A stretch of DNA of 64,000 nucleotides, from positions 10,751,001 to 10,815,000 of the forward strand of contig NC_057924.1 in the NCBI RefSeq assembly GCF_018873765.1, in the 5' to 3' direction. A program made the position numbers and the translations under genes. Source of the DNA: Telopea speciosissima (Eukaryota; Streptophyta; Magnoliopsida; Proteales; Proteaceae). Position 1 is the first letter of the stretch, and each line of letters opens with the position of its first letter. Shown in pieces: positions 48,201 through 58,489 of the stretch. Below the pieces are notes generated by a model that had not been told where the DNA came from, ran no database searches, and saw only the letters and a list, made by a program, of their open reading frames with translations.

Positions 48201-49036
48201 AGTGCTAAAGAATTGTGGCATCTTTAAATGAAAGCAACCAACTTGAACAATTTTGGAGAAAAAAATGGTGCAAGAGGAAAGTTTATGATCCAAAGCACTT
48301 TATTTTCCTATTAAGCCCCAACATGAACCTCCCAGTACCAATCACAAAACAAAAAGATGACAATTAAAGTAGCTAAATCTACCAGAATTCCACTACCAAA
48401 TATACAGAAGGAATACTAACCGTCTTGTGTGACCAGAGGATAATCCGAAGCACTGAGGTTTATAAACCAGTCCCAGTCTGCGCTTTCCTTCAACAGAATA
48501 GCTACTGCTTGGAGGGTAGATGCGATCATTGTAGGACCTTTGTAGGTCACCAAATTGGATTTAGCCATTACCCGGACATTCTCCACCTGGTGAAACATTG
48601 GGTCACTCTTAATCGAAGTTGCCAGATCTATCCTTTCACGGGGAGGAGCCTCAAGATCCAAGTGCAAAATATATTGATTCCTGGGATGATACACGGCCAG
48701 CAACGTCCTCCTCATCCTCTGAGCATCACCCTTTGTCCCAGAAATCAGATAAGCTATCCTTGGTGCTTCCACTCTCGAATCAACAGGTGGGTCCAAAGAG
48801 CTGTTTAAATCCGATTCCACAAAATACTCACTGGAATCCTCCATTTGTGCAAGTGAAATGAAGTCAAAAGAGAGTGGATCGGCAGCATAGGGAGACGAGA
48901 AAAGCCCGAACGCAGCAGCTAAAAACAGAATAACGGAAACGAGCAAGCTCGCGAAAAATGGAAATTTCCATCTTCTATCACTGAACAACCTTACTGAGTG
49001 AGAATTGGCATTTTTCCTCATAGTTGCTCGAATCAT
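42201..49036 (-). CDS. GT14 (Branch) beta-glucuronosyltransferase-like protein
   Basis: Exons on the minus strand are 49036-48421, 44113-44038, 43935-43820 and 42757-42201, giving 454 aa with GT-AG junctions and agreeing phases. It has a type II layout: a short basic N-terminus, one membrane anchor at about residues 25-46 (FFASLLVSVILFLAAAFGLF), a stem, then the Core-2/I-branching (Branch) domain starting at RIAYLISGTKGD. Typical blocks are NQYILHLDLEAP, WDWFINLSASDYPL, PIIIDPGLYLSKK, WTSQRRSLPTSFKLFTG, DLHYIAWDNPPKQHP and WCIGSSDGGANPC. Plant GlcAT14 enzymes add glucuronic acid to arabinogalactan side chains in the Golgi; the same role is inferred here. ATG at 49021 (MRKNANSHS) is an alternative start. 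Near the C-terminus LQELL is repeated because of a 12-bp tandem repeat. Intron 1 is 4.3 kb. Confidence 0.93.
44845..45050. repeat. 114-bp tandem duplication in GT14 intron 1
   Basis: TAGTTCAAGATCTCTTTAGC starts at 44845 and again at 44959. The second copy lacks a few bases after the GTTCCAGTAA block but otherwise follows the first through CTACTTCACCTCCATGTTAT. Confidence 0.85.
45060..48415. other. Remainder of GT14 intron 1
   Basis: Long intron sequence with no nested gene that I can support. It holds a GC-richer patch at about 45606-45840 that resembles an old transposon, a C-run next to an A-run at 47220-47240, and a TTA microsatellite at about 47541-47562. Confidence 0.4.
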
Positions 49037-49850
49037 GCCAGGTTAGATTTAGAAATGGTCGTTTCTTACGTTTCCAACTTCCAATACACAACCCTAATCT
49101 TACGAAGCAACAGAGAAGCTCGAGAGAAGAATGAGAAAACCAAAGAGAAGCAAGAAGCTTCGGTAACAGCACCAAAGCCGTCTTTTTCGTGGAAAGAATA
49201 GCATTTAAGCCAAAGACCAAGTTTTCTTTCAGGAATAAACATAAGTTTTGACTAAATCCCATACACTTGAGTGCAAACACGAAAACATCACTAAACTAAT
49301 ACGTATTCACACCAATCTAAACTGAAACGGAAAAAATCAAAAAAGTAGTCTTTGGATTCTCCTCAAAGATCTGATAACGTAAAAACAATGGAAGAAACAA
49401 AGCTTGGACGATACCAAATAAACCCAGTCTACGCCAGTAGAACGCTTGGATTGCAAGGTTCAGAATCAGATTGACTTGGAAGAACGCCAAAGCAGGTGCA
49501 TCTGGAATAAAAAAGAAGAAACTTTAACTATTTTAAAGTCAAACAAATACCTTTGATTCGAGTTTGAGATCAAACAATGAAGAAAAGAGTTAAACAGAAA
49601 ACGATATGGATAGAAAATTTCGATTTTTTTTCTAAATGCAAGAAGAAACAATGTTCCTCGGTGTTTGATAGATGGAACTGAATGATCTTCTCTTCTTCTA
49701 CTTCTTCTTCCAGATCTGAGATCTTAAGCTGAGCTTGGTTCAAAAGAAAGAAAAGCTAGGGCCCATGAGAACAGAGCTTTCAAATGAAGCCGGGAGAGGA
49801 AAATAGACTGAAAAGAGTGAGAGAGTTTTAAATAAAGGGAGAAGAAAGGG
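49037..49850 (-). promoter_or_regulatory. Leader and promoter region of the GT14 gene
   Basis: Upstream of the start codon the minus strand is purine/pyrimidine-biased, with AGAAGAAG-type leader sequence near 49690-49720. TATTTAAA at 49834-49827 is the best TATA-like candidate. No cDNA evidence is available, so the true start site and any 5' UTR intron are open. Confidence 0.35.
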
Positions 49851-50226
49851 TAACAGAGATTTACCATAAATAAATAAAGGGAATTAATCAATTAATAATA
49901 ATAATTTACTAAAAGAAGAAAGGCAATTGTGATTGATTTATGTTGCATGAAGCCATGAAAGGAATGGAATTTGTTTGGTTGCTTACAAATAGATTTATCT
50001 GTGAAGCTGATATTCTGATTTCTGATCTGAAATAAATATTAGAGTAAATCTGATGGTATAATTAATAATTAAATATAATTAGTGTAGATGTTACTTTTAA
50101 AAAAATATTTAATGATAATAAATGGGAACTGCCGTTTCTGTTGCAAGAGTCAACCACGGCGTCTGCCGGTGAAGACTCATTTTCAATCCTAGGATACGTA
50201 CGGTACGTCGCTGCCAGTGAGCAGGA

Positions 50227-50258
50227 AATATTCACGTACGTGAGCGTACGTGAATATT
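50227..50258. repeat. Perfect 14-bp palindrome with CACGTACG
   Basis: AATATTCACGTACG and CGTACGTGAATATT flank a 4-bp spacer. It lies about 400 bp upstream of the candidate GT14 promoter, in otherwise featureless DNA. CACGT-type cores are bound by bZIP and bHLH factors, but a structural role is equally possible. Confidence 0.6.
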
Positions 50259-51050
50259 CACCCCCTCTTTCCCATCCCCCCTCAAAAAAAAACTCCACAC
50301 ATCGATATCGATCCGAATCAGTCCATATCGGACATATTTATCACTGTTTCCTTTGAAAAAATATATAAGTTTACCTTTATCCGTATCGATTCATCGATAG
50401 CCGAGTGCTTTCTCCCTTCGCTCGGAAGGAAAGCGTTGACTTGAACTACTTTGACCACTATGCTGTGTGCGCTTGCCCATAAGCGAAAGCGAATCCAAAC
50501 TATTTACTTAAAAAAAAGCGAGGTTTTTAGTCTAAGCCCGCATCTTCAGCTTCTATTGGAGGGGCAGCGGATCCAATCCATTCAAAGGGGGAGCAGACCA
50601 GCAGGCAGGCAAAGCAAGGGAAGAGATATGGATTGAACCGGAAGCAATGCCCTTCAGAACGACTATTGAAAGTTGCTACAGGGTCGATCAAGATTCAATA
50701 TTGAACTCCACTGATACCGATATGAATAAACTGATCTGACCGGTCCAATACCAAATCCTCAAACCATGCCCCCACAAGAGATAAAAAAGAAGAGTTCTGT
50801 ATAAAAGCGATAAGGTCCTTGGAAAGGTGTAATCCCAATACTAACCCAATAATGAGAAATAGCTCACTTGGCAAATCCATGATCATGAGAATTTTCAGGT
50901 CAACAAATATAGGTAGAATCATGGTTTTAGTGCACAGTATCAGAACGGGTTTCAATCAACCCAGAAATTGATATGGTATTAGATTAGAATCGACATGGAT
51001 CAACTATATTAGACATTGTGTATGCCTTAGGCTCAGAGAGGCATCTTTGA
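50259..51050. other. Intergenic
   Basis: GATATCGATCCGAATC-like strings near 50300-50400 and CTGATACCGATATGAATAAA near 50710 recall the dispersed GATACC repeat. No gene is seen. Confidence 0.35.
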
Positions 51051-51054
51051 GGTT

Positions 51055-51205
51055 CCTTGAAAGGCAGCATGACTTTTGTGCTAGTGCCAAGGCCAATGTG
51101 AGCATGTTCAAAACTATCAATAAGGATGGAATTTCTACCTTTCATGGGGGCGTGGTGATCATTTCGCACTCCTATGTCTAAATGTAAGGGCAACATTGCC
51201 TTTTA
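51055..51205. repeat. Old MITE remnant, second copy
   Basis: It shares CTTTCATGGGGGC, GATCATTTC and the GTGCTAGTGCCAAGGCCAATG-like opening with the element at 35.26 kb. The ends (AAGGCAGCATGACTT and AACATTGCCTTTTAG) are partly inverted. Confidence 0.45.
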
Positions 51206-51263
51206 GGGTTTTTTTTTATCCTCTCAATGTATTAAGACATTGAGATGTAAGAGACATTCTGGC

Positions 51264-51440
51264 TAGGATTTTCATCCTCTCAAGTGCAGTGCACTGCCCA
51301 GTACACCAATCTTAAGAATCCAACCTTCCACCCAACACTTGAAAGGAAAAATAAACATCAATACCCATGTTTTTATGATTGGATCCTTAAGTGGTGCACA
51401 GCCAATGCACCACACCTAAGAGGATAAATTTCCATGCTGG
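51264..51440. mobile_element. ATCCTCTCAAGTG MITE, copy 2
   Basis: The left end TTTTCATCCTCTCAAGTGCA and the right end CACACCTAAGAGGATAAATT are inverted. Internal blocks match the copy at 25.7 kb. CTGGCTA occurs close to both outer ends (51260 and 51440 regions), suggesting a target duplication. Confidence 0.65.
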
Positions 51441-51449
51441 CTATGCCTT

Positions 51450-52640
51450 TTTTTTAGTGACTACAATGAGAACCATCAATACTCAATTAGACCTTTTTGG
51501 TTTTTGGGAGAAAGATCTGTGCTTGGTAGCACTCTCTACGCCCTCTCACAGGATGTCATGAAATGACACCCCTGTCTTCTGGGTGGATACCCAGGCATGC
51601 TCCCCCATTAACCCAAATGTTACCGTAAAAACTATGTGACCAAGCAGTGATCTCATAACCTTTTTTAATACATGAATTTCATGCAAACAGGACCCTTGCA
51701 TTTATGATCCCTACCAAATACTTCAATTCTGAGTATCAAGTTTAAGACTCACGTTAACGTTATGCGAACACTTTGGAGAGAAACAATTTTAAAATGAAAG
51801 TTTCATTCTCAACTATGGAATACATGATTATTGCATTACTATAATGGCGATTTATAATTAGAAAGTAGGTTCATTCCTTCATGAATAACTACATCTGCAA
51901 TATATAAATTGCAGCTTGATTGATTCTCAGGCTTCATCATGTTATCCATACCACACATAAGGAGACGAAAAGCAATTTGCTGCCTCAATGGTTCTCGACG
52001 ATTTGGTATGATTTCTATTTCAATTTCGGATTGATTTTATGAAATAATCAACAAATAGATTTTTTGTCCAAAAAATTGAAATTGTTTTGGTTTTATCAAT
52101 ATGAAATATTTCAAGAATAAAAAAATTTATTTACTAGATCAATTTATGAGAATAGATTCACTATATTTCTTTGGAAAAGGTGGTGGCGGTGGTGGTGCTG
52201 TGGTGGTGGCAATGGTGGCTGTGGAGTGGTGATAGTGAGACCATTAGGAGAAGAAGAATGATGATGTTTTATTTTTTTAAATTGAAATTACTACTTTGCC
52301 CATCAAATTAACCATATGCTCATTAAAGAGCAAGAGTGAAATCAACTGATACAGAAATTCTGAACCAGCTTCTTAGCTATTTCAGAATTATTCCACTTGA
52401 TTTCTATTTCACTGAAATGAAATAAAATGCAAAAATCAAAATAACAATTTTCGAAATAGAAAACACCCGTAAAATTGAAATAGAAATTGGTGAGGCCTAC
52501 CTTGGTGCTAAAGTGAAGAATGCTATTATCACAGTACCTGCCTATTTCAATGACTATCAACGTCGGATCACAAGGGATGTGGTTGCCATTGCTTAATTAT
52601 AGTCTTGGCAATCAGGCAAACAGCATCGTCCGTGCTCGGG
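51450..52640. other. Intergenic, AT-rich
   Basis: A short GGTGGTGGCGGTGGTGGT-like repeat lies at about 52180-52220. Nothing else is recognised. Confidence 0.35.
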
Positions 52641-52775
52641 TTGTAGCCTTGTAGGTGGAAAAGGATTGGGATCCACCTGTAAAGTGACCACCTCACCCCT
52701 GTTTTTGTTGTTGTTTAGCAGAGCTGGACCGTCCAGCTCCTGACACGGCTGAACAAGAGCCAGGTCCGTTGTAGG
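52640..52775. repeat. Partial GGCGGGA-family MITE
   Basis: AAGTGACCACCTCACCCCTG followed by GAGCTGGACCGTCCAGCTCC and GAGCCAGGTCC matches the right half of the elements at 12.4 and 26.2 kb. The left half is missing or diverged. Confidence 0.5.
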
Positions 52776-53004
52776 TAAGTAGTTTCAACTTTCAACTTGT
52801 AAATGGCATGTGTACTTCTCCTATAGAAAGACAGATAAATCAAATTTTTATTCTTATTTACCCTTTAGTTTAAGGTAAAACAGAAATTAAATCACATTTG
52901 TAAAAAACATATCTAGTTCATTTGACTCAGTATTTGAACCGGTATGAACCCATCTGTCACATAAGGTATACTGAGTGACATTTAATATAGGAGAAAGAAT
53001 GCTA

Positions 53005-53168
53005 ACCGGTGCTGAGTGTAGGTGTGTACCTGAACCCAGATAGCCCACCCGGCACGAAAAGACCGTCACACCCCTTGGAAAAGGTGGAAAGGTCCAGGGG
53101 TGTGGCAGGCTTTTCAAGTCGGGTTGTGTCTGGGCACAGGTACACGCCCACATATAACACCGGTTAGG
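53005..53168. mobile_element. MITE, GAATGCTAACCGGTG family
   Basis: The left end GAATGCTAACCGGTGCTGAG and the right end ACATATAACACCGGTTAGG are inverted, and GACCGTCACACCCCTTGG faces CCAGGGGTGTGGCAGGCTTT inside. It is related to the elements at 27.6 and 39.5 kb. Confidence 0.6.
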
Positions 53169-53169
53169 T

Positions 53170-54000
53170 GACACAATGACGGAAAGTCAAACTAGGTAGC
53201 TTAAATGCAGGAGGGTGAAGATGGAGAAGAGGAAGTGGGGAACCAATGGCTGAACCAGCAAGAACTGAACTTGTGCAAGTTGAAGGCAATAAAAGGGAAA
53301 ACTGATCCCAAAAAAAGAATTGATTGATATGTTCTAGAGTAGATAAGACAAGGTTAATAGAACACAATGCCCTGAGAACAGAAACACAGCAATCCCAAGT
53401 CCCAACAGTACACATTATTGCAGAATTAGAAAGAGTTTAATAAACAAGATCCAACGGTCAGATGGGGCTGATATTTGGATTGATCCAAAGGACAAACTGA
53501 TCCAAGGGTTGGATCTATTGAAGTGTACAAGAAACAGAAACTTAAGGACTGACACAACTTAGTAACTAGAAAGAACTGTCATAACTTCCAATCAACAGAT
53601 CAGATGTCCATCAGATTAAAGACATACAAAATAGAAACAAGAAGGAACGTCACATTAAAAGAAGGGATCAATCCAAGGGCTGGATTGTCCAGAATGACTA
53701 ATTAATTCCCTTCAGCCAGATATAGCAAGTTAACAAGAACAGTGATAACTTGATAACAGATCTGCAAAACAGGGGAATTAACAGTGTCATTCGATGGGCA
53801 TAACAGTAGGGAGAAAATAAGGGAAACATATACTAAGAATCAAAAAATTCGTGGACTCGCAAGGGGACAAACAGAACAACAAAGAAACTGAAATGTTGAA
53901 ACCATGGGTAACTGGAAACAGTGGAAACCTGCAGAAACTGTAATGGTGAGATGCATGAATTAGTTAAACCCAAAATAAAGGGGGGAAACACTTAGAATAA
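53170..54000. other. Intergenic, nothing recognised
   Basis: A-rich DNA. GGATTGATCCAAAGGAC and GGGATCAATCCAAGGGC hint at a dispersed repeat. No gene is supported. Confidence 0.35.
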
Positions 54001-54020
54001 AGCCGCAGTTGGAGGCATAG

Positions 54021-54812
54021 ATCTAAAACTCGTCTCGACTGCGAGATCTCGGCTCTCGTCTCGGTTTTCTGAGAAACTGAGACGAGATGGCATACGGTAC
54101 ATAAAAATGCAATATCTCGTCGAGATCGAGATCTCGGATCTCAAGTCGAGATCTCGGGTTGACCCATGAAAATGACCCTTCTACTATGTATTTACTTACC
54201 TAACTCGACAGAACTCGACATATCTTGGTGAGATCTCGGGTTGACCTAGGGAAATGACCCATCTACTATGTATTTACTTACCTAACTCAACAGAATTCTA
54301 TATGCTTGCTGCGGAGTACTATATGCAACATTACGGCAATACTATGTCATGGGAAGACTATGTGACACTAGCGGGGACTGAATACTTGATTCAAAGTCAT
54401 TTTATGTGATGATAGTTGTAATACTGTTAAACAGTTTGATGTATCACTTTAGCATTTCTGATTCTTATTTAAGTTGTTTAGCTATTAATTGAATGTTTTG
54501 CTTGCATTCTATTACTAAATTATGTGTAGAGTAGGGTATTTTAGTACATCATCGCCTACCAACCTATAGTCTGAATTGAAACTCATATTTGGACTTTGTT
54601 TTTGCAAAATCTGATAGTGTCATTGTGTTTAAATAACCTAAAATAGGTTGAATATCAAGTTTCAGACCAAACTAAATCTAAAACCCATCAAGTTGAGGTT
54701 TCGAGTTGAAAAAAAAAAATACACCAACTCGGCGAGATCTCGACTCAACTTGATTTTTCCAATGACCGAGTTGGTACCGAAACCCGAGTTTTAGTACCTT
54801 GGTTGGAGGAAA
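54021..54812. repeat. TCTCGAGATCTCG-rich dispersed repeat
   Basis: The left end CTAAAACTCGTCTCGACTGC and the right end ACCCGAGTTTTAG are inverted, and both subterminal zones are packed with GAGATCTCG and TCTCGTC. The phrase CATCTACTATGTATTTACTT recurs near 54177 and 54256 as a short direct repeat. It is similar in style to the element in the DUF300 intron. Confidence 0.5.
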
Positions 54813-55778
54813 TGATCTTTCTAAAATCAAACTGACAGAATAGTAAAAAAGAAGAATGAAAGAGAGAAAAGAGAAGAAGAAGAAAGAAAAGAAAGGAGAT
54901 ATGACTTGGCTTCACCACCAAGGCCTGCGGGAAGCTTCACCACAATAGGAGTCTTCTCCATTGAGAACACACCTTTTTATTCAATAATAAAAAACGTGGA
55001 TCTTGTGGCCCTTCATCTTCATTTGTAATGAGCATAACCCATTACAACAATAGAAACTCCCTATGCGGGGGGTAATGTAAGACTAGGTTATTAGTCCCAA
55101 AATAACCCACAAAATTTAAAAATTAGAATAAACTCAGAATTAGAAACTTAGGGCCCACTTAATAACCTTTCTGCTGTTTCTGTGTGAGAAACAACGGAAA
55201 TAATTTTTTCCGTTTCTGTGCTGAGAAACAGTTTTTGTAGCATTTGGTAAACCTATTCTGGAAACGTTTTCAGAACACAATTGGAACAGTAATGGTGTTT
55301 GATAAAACATGTTTCCGGAAACATGTTCTTGTACTGTTACGAATAATTACATAATTGCCGTACTACTATTTAAATCAAAAACAAATTTTTGATATTACAA
55401 TCAATATTTCTAAAATTTAATAACGCATTTGTCTTAAAGAATGCACTTTAGCAAATAAAAATTAATAACGGCATTAAAAGTGGTTGGCGTAGGGTTTGAG
55501 CTAGATGCCATTTGATAACCTATCTGTAAGCAATTAGAATAGATGCTTAATCAAGAGGAAAATAGTGAATATCAATAACAAGAACTAACACCATTTCCTA
55601 CTTTTCTAGTGGATGACACATAATCTCTAAATTCTAATAATGTATACAGACACAGGGGTGATCCTTGGCTGCACCTACTACAAAAGCCATCAATTTGCTA
55701 TAAGACCTCAAACAAAAGGCCGAGAGTTGTCATTCTAAAATTACCTTAACTAACTATGCTTTGATCGGTTGAATAAAA

Positions 55779-55858
55779 TGGGTCTTAGTGGATTTGAACC
55801 ACTATCCCTTGGAACATGCTTATGTTCCAAGTGCTCTACCAACTTGAGCTAAAGACCC
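55779..55858 (-). tRNA. tRNA-like gene with extended anticodon hairpin, copy 1
   Basis: The minus strand gives a 7-bp acceptor stem (GGGTCTT with AAGACCC), a D arm GCTC/GAGC, a T arm AGTGG-TTCAAAT-CCACT, an A box (TAGCTCAAGTTGG), a B box (GGTTCAAATCC) and TTTT just after the 3' end. The anticodon arm is abnormal: 24 nt forming a 10-bp stem (CTTGGAACAT with ATGTTCCAAG) and a 4-nt loop, in place of 5 bp plus 7 nt. Position 33 cannot be U if the first five pairs are the normal stem. It therefore looks transcribable but not able to decode. It could also be read as a Met(CAU)-like tRNA with a 7-nt intron, but I consider that unlikely. Confidence 0.6.
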
Positions 55859-55859
55859 A

Positions 55860-56107
55860 TCAAGTAGAGTTTGGAACTTACAAGTAACTCAATTGAAGGG
55901 TGCATTTAGAAAATGATGGAATTCCAAGGCTACAGGTCAGAACCGTAACTCACATTCAGATAGAATGCTAAAAAATGGCAGAATTATATGAGAAAACATA
56001 TTAGAAATATGAATCATTCATTTGAAAGTTGAGACAAACCCAAACAGAAAGAGACCACTACTAGAAGCCAAATCAATTGACTTGACCAGAACCACTGGTT
56101 AACAGAA
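55860..56107. other. Interior of the outer element
   Basis: This stretch lies between the first tRNA-like gene and the tandem duplication. Nothing else is recognised here. Confidence 0.3.
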
Positions 56108-56746
56108 CTTGAACAGGACAGTAGAACTGAACTGGAGCAATAATTGCAATAAGATTTGAAACATCTCTGTGCAACCCAGAGCGATGATGAAGAAGATAAA
56201 AGAAAGAAAAAAAAGAGCAAAACAGCAATACTGAAGTATAGCAGCAGCAAAGACGCAACAACATTTGCCCTTGACCCACGACCCACCCATGGATCTTCAT
56301 GCAAAAGCCTTATATTTCAGTTAATAACCACAAACCTCCAATAAAATACTAATGCTAAGGCTGCGTTTGGTAACGGTCTGAACAAAGAATGTCCGTTCTT
56401 GACTAAAAACGTTATTTTGCATTCTTGGTCTAGAACGGCGTTCGGAGACCGAAAATGACCGTTTGGTAACTGTCTCAAGAACGCCGTTCAGAACGAAAAT
56501 GGTGTTTGGTAAAACCTGTTCTTTTCTATTTGATATTAATTACAATAATGTCATTTCTTTGTCAATTATACCAAAAAAAAAAGACTTGTAAAATCCTTTT
56601 CACTTACAAACCTTAGCATAAAATTAAAATATCTCATTACCATAACCAAAGTATAAAAATATGTCAAATTTCAAAGATGTCATTAAAATTGGGTTCTAGT
56701 ATGGATTAGTAGCATGACTGACTATGCTATGAACAGTTGAATAAAG

Positions 56747-56836
56747 AAGGCCTTAGTGGACTCGAACCACCATCCTCTTGGAACATGCTCATGTTGAGCA
56801 TGTTCCAAGTGCTCTACCAATTTGAGCTAAAGACCC
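56747..56836 (-). tRNA. tRNA-like gene with extended anticodon hairpin, copy 2
   Basis: The same plan as copy 1: GGGTCTT acceptor paired with AAGGCCT (two G-U pairs), GCTC/GAGC, a B box GGTTCGAGTCC and an A box TAGCTCAAATTGG. The anticodon arm is longer still: CTTGGAACATGCTCA pairs perfectly with TGAGCATGTTCCAAG, a 15-bp stem with only ACA as the loop. Compared with copy 1 the arm has gained 9 nt while staying palindromic. Flanking sequence (ACTATGCTATGAACAGTTGA) is also shared with copy 1, so the two are duplicates. It cannot work as a normal tRNA. Confidence 0.55.
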
Positions 56837-56988
56837 ATCAAGTTGTCAATGAATTAACACAACAGATTAAACCAAATTATATTTTCCATTCTTTTTTTGA
56901 TTTAATTTGCAATGAATGAATTTTAGTGGCCCAAGAAGCACCAAAAGAAATCACTCAACGAAGCTGTGGAAAGGGAAAGCGTTTTTAC

Positions 56989-57201
56989 CCCATCAAGTTG
57001 ATGAGAGAAGTGAGAACTACCAGATAAGGCGATGGCAAAGATCCCCCTCTCCTTCATTGATATCTCACATAATTCAGCTATATAGTCCGCCAAATCAGTG
57101 GCAAGTTCCTCCACATCTTCATGAACTCTCAACTCCCTTCCCTCCTTGGGACCCCAGACATTGCCATTGTTCTTCAGGAGTCTATGAATCAAAAGCTGAC
57201 C
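56989..57201 (-). pseudogene. 6-phosphogluconolactonase exon fragment
   Basis: After an acceptor-like CACTGCAG the minus strand reads [20 protein letters not shown], then [20 protein letters not shown], which is the N-terminal part of plant 6-phosphogluconolactonase (pentose phosphate pathway). The family SGGS loop is SGSS here. A 7-nt insertion follows, shifting the frame before an INLMG-like match, and a GTAAAA donor-like site ends the exon. Downstream homology is at best faint. Only this exon is present, so it is a captured, broken fragment. Confidence 0.85.
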
Positions 57202-57626
57202 CTGCAGTGTGGAAAACAAAAATGTTCACCTGACAAAAATCTAGTTAAGAAAATTTTATAGTCTGAAATCAAAGGCAAATAAGAATCAAAACCAGTCTTC
57301 GAACAAATGTAGCAGAAAAGTTGATGATTGTTAGATAGTGAAAGAAATGCTAGAAATGCTAAAACTTCAAAACCACCACTGGATTTATTGAAATAGAGAA
57401 AGAGACAGCCATAGTCTTTCGACCCACAAAATGAAACCAAACTGAAAAGGCTTATTCCACAAACTCAAAATAAGATAAACCCCTAAGAAACACCAATATC
57501 TAAGATAAACCCCAAAGAAACACCAATATCTCTTCTAACTTTTCTCTTTCACCCTACCTTCCCTTCCATGTCCTTACTCCCAAGTGTTAGACATGCATGC
57601 AACTTGAGAGACATTGTCCACAAGAA

Positions 57627-57629
<3 letters not shown>

Positions 57630-57694
<65 letters not shown>
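57630..57694. repeat. AG dinucleotide microsatellite
   Basis: About 32 AG units with one AA interruption near 57679. It adjoins the 59-bp tandem array. Confidence 0.97.
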
Positions 57695-57695
<1 letters not shown>

Positions 57696-57871
57696 TTGGC
57701 TTTTAGTATCAATTTGGTAATGGAGAAGGAACTAAAAATATAACTTGAACAGTATTGGCTTTTAGTATCAATTTGGTAATGGAGAAGGAACTAAAAATAT
57801 AACTTGAACAGTATTCCCTTTTTGTTTCAATTTGGTAATGGAGAAGAAATTAAAATGTAAGTTGAACAGTA
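57695..57871. repeat. Three tandem 59-bp units
   Basis: Units start at 57695, 57754 and 57813. The first two are identical (ATTGGCTTTTAGTATCAATT and onward) and the third has diverged. The array ends just outside the last LOG exon. Confidence 0.92.
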
Positions 57872-57872
57872 T

Positions 57873-58484
57873 TCAAATAAGTAAGTTGAATTTGGAATAT
57901 AAAGGGTGCCCACTAGTAGCAGAGTCTAATAGGTCTACTTCCCAGTTGTTTCTGGGCACAACCTTCTCATGAAGTGGTGCATACTCCTGCAAATAGCAAT
58001 CAAAAACAGCAACAAATCATTCCCTGCCACTTCTTGCAACTTTTCTTCTTTACAGAATCCAATAATTTAACAACCAACTTTAACGTAAATTTATATATAT
58101 ATTGTTTGCCACACTATGAAATAATGATATTTACTTTTGAAAGAAGAGAAAGAATGTCTTCATCTTACTTCCATTTTCCTGATCAGCTCTTCTGCTTTAT
58201 ATGCTGAGACTACAATCTGTCTTGTTGAATCCTCTATAAAACCTTCCTCCACTCCTTTGAAAGTGCAAGTAAGTTGTCATAATATTTTATCAACATTCAA
58301 CAAGCCCACCTGTCTCAAATTTCAGAGGAAGAGAGAATGAGAACCCAGTTGCCAAATTCAGTGCAAGAAACATAAGAGGAAAGTAACCTGGATTAAAGGG
58401 CACCCCATCTTACTGGTTTCTCATGAATTCCTAGTTGAGACCATGTTATCATCTCCAACAGTTCTTCCATAGTACCAAAACCAC
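57873..58484 (-). pseudogene. LOG-type cytokinin riboside monophosphate phosphoribohydrolase fragment
   Basis: Three exons are recognisable on the minus strand. Exon A (58484-58414) reads [19 protein letters not shown] followed by IHEKP. Exon B (58309-58169) reads VGLLNVD, then YYDNLLAL and GVEEGFIEDSTRQIVVSA. Exon C (57986-57873) reads EYAPLHEKVVPRNNWEVD with a stop at 57873. These are the C-terminal half of a LOG8-like protein, which releases active cytokinin from its nucleotide; the GGxGTxxE motif is kept. The acceptors and donors look usable. In exon B a 1-nt gain after NVD and a 4-nt loss before GVEEG create an in-frame stop. The N-terminal half with the PGGGxGxMG region is absent. It is a captured fragment inside the transposon. 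Confidence 0.88.
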
Positions 58485-58489
58485 CTAAA

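Noticed and set aside
48425-48808. 127-codon plus-strand frame
   Set aside because: It is antisense to the first GT14 exon and shows no family resemblance.
56014-56304. Overlapping minus-strand frames rich in Leu, Phe and Ser, seen again at 59881-60097
   Set aside because: They are translations of the same tandem-duplicated non-coding unit; frames differ between the copies.
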